64,000 bases of DNA, taken from CAJXVA01 sp963761755. Its GTDB lineage: Bacteria > Myxococcota_A > Polyangia > Nannocystales > Nannocystaceae. The position numbers were made by a program, and so were the translations under genes. The first letter of the stretch is position 1, and each line of letters starts with the position of its first letter. Shown piece after piece: positions 59,514-64,000 of this stretch. The notes below the pieces were generated by a model, which was not told the origin of the DNA, did not search any database, and saw nothing but the letters and a program-made list of their open reading frames with translations. The stretch is from positions 248,001 through 312,000 of the forward strand of contig CAVXIC010000006.1 of NCBI GenBank assembly GCA_963761755.1, given 5' to 3'.

Positions 59514-61130
59514 ATGACTCAATCGTTCGACTACGTCGTCGTCGGTGGCGGCAGCTCCGGCTGCATCGCGGCCGCAGGCCTCGCCGACAACCCCGACAAC
59601 GCCGTGCTCTTGCTCGAGGCGGGTCCGGCCGCCGAGGATCACCCCGAGACGCTCTCGGCGGACGGCTACAAGCACGCCTTCATCAACGACCAGGTGTTCT
59701 GGGAGCGCTTCTCCGCGCCGCAGCGGCACGCCGCGGGCAATCGCGTGTTCATGGGCACGGGCTCGGTGCTCGGCGGCAGCGGCTCGGTCAACGGCATGGT
59801 CTACACCCGCGGCAGCAAGCACGACTACGCGGAGTGGCCCACCGGATGGCAGTGGGACGACGTCGTCCCGCACTTCGAGCAGCTCGAAGCGAAGCTGCGG
59901 CCCAACCAGCGCCCGCCCACCGGGTGGACCGAAGCCTGCGTCTCCGCGGCCGTCACCAACGGCTTTCGGTTCAGCGAGGACTTCAACGACGGCGACCTCA
60001 GCAACGTCATCGGCTACGAGTGGATGAACTACGAGGGCGACCGCCGACGCAACTCGTACGTCGCGTTCATCCAAGACGCCGAGCATCGTCCCAACCTGCA
60101 GGTTCGGACCAAGTCCAAGCTGCACCGCATCGTCTTCGACGAGCACAAGCGTGCGGTGGCCGTCGAGTTCGAGCACGCCGGCAGCCTGCAGCGGGCCCAG
60201 GTGCGCCGCGAGGTGGTGATGTGCGCCGGGGCGCTCGAGACGCCCAAGCTGCTGATGCTCTCGGGGCTGGGCGCCGACCAGGCACTTCGCTTCGCCGGGG
60301 TTCGGCAGGTCGCCGAGCTGCCCGGCATCGGTCAGAACCTGCACGACCACCCGAACGTTCCGCTGTTCTTCCTCAGCCGAGGGAAGGTCGACTGCGACTA
60401 CCCGCAGCTGTACAGCTTCTTTCGGACCCACGAGGACAGCGACCTGCCCAAGGGGCAAAGCGACACCTGCTACGTGTTCTGGCCCGCGCGGTCGGCTATG
60501 AAGCAAGCCGTCCAGCGCATGCTTCCGGGCATGGTGCTGCCCCCCTCGCTGTACGGCGGGCCCATGAAACAGGCGGTGCGCAGCGCGGTCGGGGCCGCGT
60601 GGGCCGTCCCGGCGGTGCCCAAGCTGGTCGAGTACCTCTACGGGATCGTCGTCATCCTGGGCAAACCCTACAGCCGTGGCAGCGTGCGCTTGGCCAGCAG
60701 CGACCCGGCGCAGGCGGCCACCTACGACCCGGCCTACTTCTCCGATCCTCGCGACATGGAGACCATGGTCCGAGGTGTTCGGCGGGCCCGGGCGATCAGC
60801 AAGCAGGGCGGACTGGGGGCATGGAACAGCCAGGAGCTGATGCCAGGGTTCTGGAACCGCAGCGACGCGGCCATCGCCAAGTGGGTCGCGAAGAACGCGA
60901 TCACCACCTACCACTTCGCGGGCACGTGCCGCATGGGCGAGGACACAGCGGCGGTCTCGGACACGCGGCTTCGCCTCCGCGGCGTCACCGGGGTCCGCAT
61001 CGCCGACGCGTCGGCGGTCCCGGTCACCCCGGTCTCGGCCATGAACGCGCCCAGCATGCTGGTGGGGCTGCGGGCGGCGAAATTCATCGCCGAGGAGCGG
61101 GCCGGCGGCGCCGAAGTGGGCGCCGCCTGA
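59514..61130 (+). CDS. GMC-family FAD oxidoreductase (choline dehydrogenase-like)
   Basis: The 538-residue flavoprotein has the GxGxxG dinucleotide motif GGGSSG (11-16), the GMC signature GTGSVLGGSGSVNGMVYTRG (about 82-100), and C-terminal HFAGTCRMG with active-site His467 and Asn511 (SAMNAPS), the His/Asn pair of alcohol dehydrogenating GMC enzymes. It should oxidise a primary or secondary alcohol to the aldehyde or ketone used by the ALDH upstream. AGAGGAT precedes the ATG. Confidence 0.9.
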   Translation: MTQSFDYVVVGGGSSGCIAAAGLADNPDNAVLLLEAGPAAEDHPETLSADGYKHAFINDQVFWERFSAPQRHAAGNRVFMGTGSVLGGSGSVNGMVYTRGSKHDYAEWPTGWQWDDVVPHFEQLEAKLRPNQRPPTGWTEACVSAAVTNGFRFSEDFNDGDLSNVIGYEWMNYEGDRRRNSYVAFIQDAEHRPNLQVRTKSKLHRIVFDEHKRAVAVEFEHAGSLQRAQVRREVVMCAGALETPKLLMLSGLGADQALRFAGVRQVAELPGIGQNLHDHPNVPLFFLSRGKVDCDYPQLYSFFRTHEDSDLPKGQSDTCYVFWPARSAMKQAVQRMLPGMVLPPSLYGGPMKQAVRSAVGAAWAVPAVPKLVEYLYGIVVILGKPYSRGSVRLASSDPAQAATYDPAYFSDPRDMETMVRGVRRARAISKQGGLGAWNSQELMPGFWNRSDAAIAKWVAKNAITTYHFAGTCRMGEDTAAVSDTRLRLRGVTGVRIADASAVPVTPVSAMNAPSMLVGLRAAKFIAEERAGGAEVGAA

Positions 61131-61142
61131 GCGTTGCGCGGT

Positions 61143-61159
61143 CGCGGGTCCGGCCCGCG
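61143..61159. terminator. Candidate bidirectional hairpin between GMC gene and dipeptidase gene
   Basis: CGCGGG and CCCGCG face each other across TCCGG, in the 31-base gap between two convergent genes. No T-tract follows, so it would be a non-canonical terminator. Confidence 0.33.
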
Positions 61160-61161
61160 GC

Positions 61162-62944
61162 TCAAAGCTCGCAGTCGTAGCGGTCGAGTCGCCGAGGGTC
61201 TTCTTCGATCCGAATCTGGTCCTCGACCACGTTGAGATCCAGCGGCGCGGCGGCGGGGCCTTCCCGCTCGCCTTCGGCCCGCTCCCACATCTGAATGTAC
61301 AGCTCGGCGGAGCTGTACAGCTGCGAGGTGTCCGCGCCCATGTTCTCGATGTCCTTGACCAGGTCCATCAGCAGTCCGGTGTGCGCCAGCCCGAGCACGT
61401 CGAAGTCGGTGCCCAACCGCGCCACGTCGGCGTCGTTCTCTTGCGCCTCGGCCTGGCACACCCGCTCGGCTCTGAAGGTGTCCGAGCACGCATCGGGCCC
61501 GAAGCGCGGGCGGGCCTGCTGAATGAAGCCGTTGAAGTCCGACCCCAGTCCGATGTCGATATCGAGCACCTTGCGGCCGAACTCGTAGGCCTGCGCGAAG
61601 GAGCGTGAGGAGCCGGCGCAGGTGTTGGCCACTTCGGCGCCGCGGAAGGTGTGGGTGGCCTCGGGCCCGGTACGCAGCCCGAACATGCCGCCGGTCTGGC
61701 GGATCATGTCGATGGCCCAGGCGGGGCTGGACTTCTCTTGCTCGCCCTTGTCACCGCGCATGATGTCGCGGAAGTGCCCGTGCGAGATGTAGATCGGATA
61801 GAAGTCGCGGTCTCGCGCGATCTCGAAGATGTCGACCATGGCGCGCTCGGAGAAGTGCGCCGTGTCTACGAGCATGCCGCGATCCATCATCTCGTCGATC
61901 AGTGCGACGCCGTCGGCATGAAGGCCGGCGCTGTTCCTGCACTCCTGGTCGACGTCGAATCCGAGCACGACACCGTGCGGGCAGTCGTGGTCCACGTGGC
62001 AGGTGTCGGTGTACTGCGCGAGCTGGAAGATCTCGTTGTGCATCGCCGTTCCGGTGAATCGGTTGTCCAGCGAGTGCACCGGCTGCAGGGTTCGAACGCC
62101 CGCGTCGTAGAAGGCTTCGAAGGGCACGCGCCAGTCGTCGAACTCGTCCATGATGCGGTCGGCTTCGACGCTGAGCACCAAGGCGAGCTTGTCCTCGGAG
62201 ATGATGCGGCGCGCTTCGGCCGGCGAGGTGGCGATCTCCGCCCACGGGGTGCGTTCGGCGAAGGTGTGCGCCGCCTCGAGCTGGACCATGACGTCGTCGA
62301 ACTCCGAACACTGCGGGCGGGCCCGGTTCTCCTCGGGGAGTGCGTTGCACAGCCAGCCCATGCTGACCGCCGAGATGACCTCGAGGCGCAGCCCGTCGCG
62401 ATAGGCGTCTTCGAGCTGGCCTTCCCAAGCCTGCTGGTGGGCGATCGTGTCCCAGCGCGGCCAGCCACCGAAGCCCGGGTAGCCCTCGGTGCGGTCGTCG
62501 TGGGCGCCGGTGTCTCCGTCCGACCCACGAATCTTGCCGATCTGGTCGCCGACGATGCCGCCTCCGGCCACGAGCATCGCGCCGGCCAGGGGCATCCTCA
62601 GCGCGAGCTCGAACTTGCTCATGCCCTCGCATGTGGTCGGGGTGAGGGACGGCGCGAGGTCGCTGCGCAGGACCGCGTGGTCCTCACCGCCGTCACAGTC
62701 GACCAGCGCGTCTCCAGGCGTCACCATCGTGGGTCCCGTGCAGCCACGCACCGCCGAAGGCGTGCTCACCGAACATGTGCAGGTGAAGGTCCGCGACGCC
62801 CACCACCGGTTCGGGGGCCTGCGCGTCGGGGTCGTCGGCTTTGCCTCCAGCCGAGCTCGCCCCCGGAGCGGCGCCGGTCGTCTCGGGCTCTGCACAAGCC
62901 AGGACGAGGAAGGGGAGCGTGACGAGCGCGACGGAGCGTGTCAT
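61162..62944 (-). pseudogene. M19 membrane-dipeptidase-like lipoprotein, frameshifted
   Basis: The N-terminal part (from the ATG at 62944) gives a lipoprotein signal (VALVTLPFLVLAC), a linker and ADLHLHMFGEHAFGGAWLHGT, then stops at 62693. The rest, in another frame and continuing to 61162, has M19-type motifs: VLSVEADRIMDEF, LVDTAHFSERAMVDIFEI, PIYISHGHF and DIGLGSDFNG. The two frames join near 62706-62730 within GTHDGDA and ALVDCDGG, so one extra base (or two missing) separates them. Either the gene is broken or the assembly has an indel. If intact it would be a surface zinc dipeptidase of about 590 residues. Confidence 0.8.
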
Positions 62945-63205
62945 TGAAACCCACATTAGACGACAAGTCGCAGGCCGTCGAGCCGCAGTCGGGGTGCGGC
63001 CGGCTCGGACGGAGGACGGGGCGCTTCGCGTCATCATGCGCTAGAGGGCGCACCCCGGTCGATCTTGCACGCGCGCGACGATTTCGGTCCGGCGGGGTCC
63101 ACGCCCGCAGCCGGCGCTGGGCCGCAGCGGGGTCGGTGGGGCTCGTCTCGAAATCTCGAGCCCTCGGTGCGACAAGGCCCACCGCGGTCCGTCCTTGTTC
63201 GCGTC

Positions 63206-63925
63206 ATGGGAGCCATAGCAGCAATCGTCACCGCGATTTCGATCGTCGTCCTCATCTACGGGCTGTTCATGCGACGCAAGGCGTCGCGGATCACCAAGGC
63301 CGCGCACCTCCAGTCCGGTGCGGCCGCCGGCGCTGGCGAAGGCAAAGCGGTCAGCGTGCAGGGCCGGCCCGTCGCTCAACCGCTCGTCTCGCCGGTCACC
63401 GGCACGCCCTGCCTGTACTACGAGGTGGAGGTCGAGGGGTTTTGGAAGGCCGGCGACACCAAGAAGAGCAAGAAGTACTACGAGGACAAGCAGGGGCAGG
63501 TCGGGGTCGACGACGGCTCGGGCGTGGTGCCGCTGAACCTCGCCGGCGGGGGCGACTTCGACCTGCTCAAGAGCTTCGAAGAGCGGCACAAAGAGGGCAT
63601 GTTCGACGACCTCAAGAACGCGGTCGGCAAGGGCAAGCCGGTCATGTTCGGCAACTTCCAGTTCCACAACCCCGTGAACTCGAAGGCCAGCGAGTTCGTC
63701 TGCACCGAGAAGGTGTTCAAGGCCGACGGCGGCACCGTGTACGCGGCGGGCTACATCAAGCAGGGCGTGCTCAGTGGCAAGGGGCTGTTCGCCCTGCTGG
63801 TCAGCCCCAAGACCCGCGAGCAGCTGCTCGATGAAGCGCTCGGCAACGCCAAGAAGGCGCTCATGGGCGGCGGCATCGGAGCGGGCGCCGGCATCCTCGT
63901 CGGCATCATCTCCAACTTCGTCTGA
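63206..63925 (+). CDS. GIDE-domain-like membrane protein
   Basis: The 239-residue protein has an N-terminal TM (about 2-24, AIAAIVTAISIVVLIYGLFM), a soluble middle, and a Gly-rich hydrophobic C-terminus (about 218-238). The middle begins KAVSVQGRPVAQPLVSPVTGTPCLYYEVEVE, which resembles the GIDE domain of the MULAN/MAPL ligases and its bacterial relatives (SP.tg.pc.yY). Function in bacteria is unknown. The 261-base gap upstream (62945-63205) shows no gene. The ATG at 63206 has no clear ribosome site. Confidence 0.65.
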   Translation: MGAIAAIVTAISIVVLIYGLFMRRKASRITKAAHLQSGAAAGAGEGKAVSVQGRPVAQPLVSPVTGTPCLYYEVEVEGFWKAGDTKKSKKYYEDKQGQVGVDDGSGVVPLNLAGGGDFDLLKSFEERHKEGMFDDLKNAVGKGKPVMFGNFQFHNPVNSKASEFVCTEKVFKADGGTVYAAGYIKQGVLSGKGLFALLVSPKTREQLLDEALGNAKKALMGGGIGAGAGILVGIISNFV

Positions 63926-63940
63926 AGCCCACCGTCCACG

Positions 63941-64000
63941 TCAGGAGCCCTGGACCCACGCCGTGAACGCCGCCATGAAGGCGGCGAGGTGCTCGCGCGT
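63941..64000 (-). CDS. C-terminal tail of an unidentified gene (partial)
   Basis: The last 60 bases read on the minus strand as an open frame of 19 residues (TREHLAAFMAAFTAWVQGS) ending in TGA at 63941, convergent with the GIDE-like gene. It looks like an amphipathic helix with natural composition, but is too short to identify. Confidence 0.35.
   Translation of the reverse strand, partial: TREHLAAFMAAFTAWVQGS

Noticed and set aside
62955..62960. TCTAAT (minus strand) as minus-10 of the dipeptidase-like gene
   Set aside because: It lies 10 bases before the ATG but has no acceptable minus-35 at 16-18 bases, and the hexamer is not TANNNT.

Overview
The window looks like a piece of chromosome from a high-GC myxobacterium, most likely of the Nannocystaceae type (Nannocystis, Plesiocystis, Enhygromyxa). 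The pointers are strong third-position G/C bias, many lipoproteins with Ser/Thr/Asp/Gly-rich linkers after the lipobox, Myxo-type disulfide repeats (two Cys-rich CDDGN units fused to a TonB protein), an AgmX/PglI-type C-terminal domain, a Ser/Thr kinase with a TPR tail beside a sigma factor gene, and several TPR proteins. No rRNA, tRNA, IS element, prophage or CRISPR array was seen. Genes are tightly packed; no gap exceeds 300 bases (the largest, 45474-45764, is 291).

Layout. 1-5 kb: tail of a YfiH-type oxidase, a small membrane protein, a TolC-family channel, and a four-gene sigma factor operon in which every junction is a 4-base ATGA overlap. 5-12 kb, minus strand: a GFA-type protein, a MacB/LolCDE-like ABC exporter, an unusual TonB, ExbD and ExbB, and two TPR proteins, one ending in a tandem heptad repeat. 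12-17.7 kb: amino acid permease, M28 peptidase lipoprotein, esterase lipoprotein, exonuclease III, SCP2 protein. 17.8-25.2 kb: a tightly coupled plus-strand operon (atypical SDR, acyl-CoA carboxylase beta, acyl-CoA dehydrogenase, enoyl-CoA hydratase, biotin-carrying alpha subunit, beta-keto acid cleavage enzyme) whose order matches the acyclic terpene (atuCDEF) pathway rather than the leucine (liu) pathway. 25.5-29.2 kb: receptor-like Ser/Thr kinase divergent from an ECF-like sigma factor. 29.3-36 kb: DUF2807-like lipoprotein, membrane protein, a HELLH-motif protein, alpha/beta hydrolase, AgmX-like and VWA lipoproteins. 36-44.7 kb: recC-recB-recD. 44.8-50.1 kb: CAP lipoprotein, TerB-like protein, membrane-anchored propeller-like protein, small putative RHH protein, formate-tetrahydrofolate ligase. 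50.1-56 kb: a complete Mrp/Mnh-type cation/proton antiporter operon with A and B fused. 56-61 kb: TetR regulator, a perfect 20-base palindrome, and a Rieske oxygenase-ALDH-GMC oxidoreductase operon. 61-64 kb: an M19 dipeptidase-like lipoprotein gene with a frameshift, a GIDE-domain-like membrane protein, and the tail of another gene.

How the parts fit. The terpene-like operon should convert a branched unsaturated acyl-CoA by dehydrogenation, biotin-dependent carboxylation and hydration; no HMG-CoA-lyase-type gene lies beside it and a beta-keto acid cleavage enzyme occupies the last position. The TetR-controlled oxidoreductase set could oxidise an alcohol to aldehyde and acid after a Rieske oxygenation. 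The envelope block (TolC, ABC exporter, ExbB-ExbD-TonB, TPR proteins) suggests energised outer-membrane transport. Many transcription-unit starts show a TANNNT hexamer 6-10 bases before the start codon with no Shine-Dalgarno, which suggests frequent leaderless transcription.
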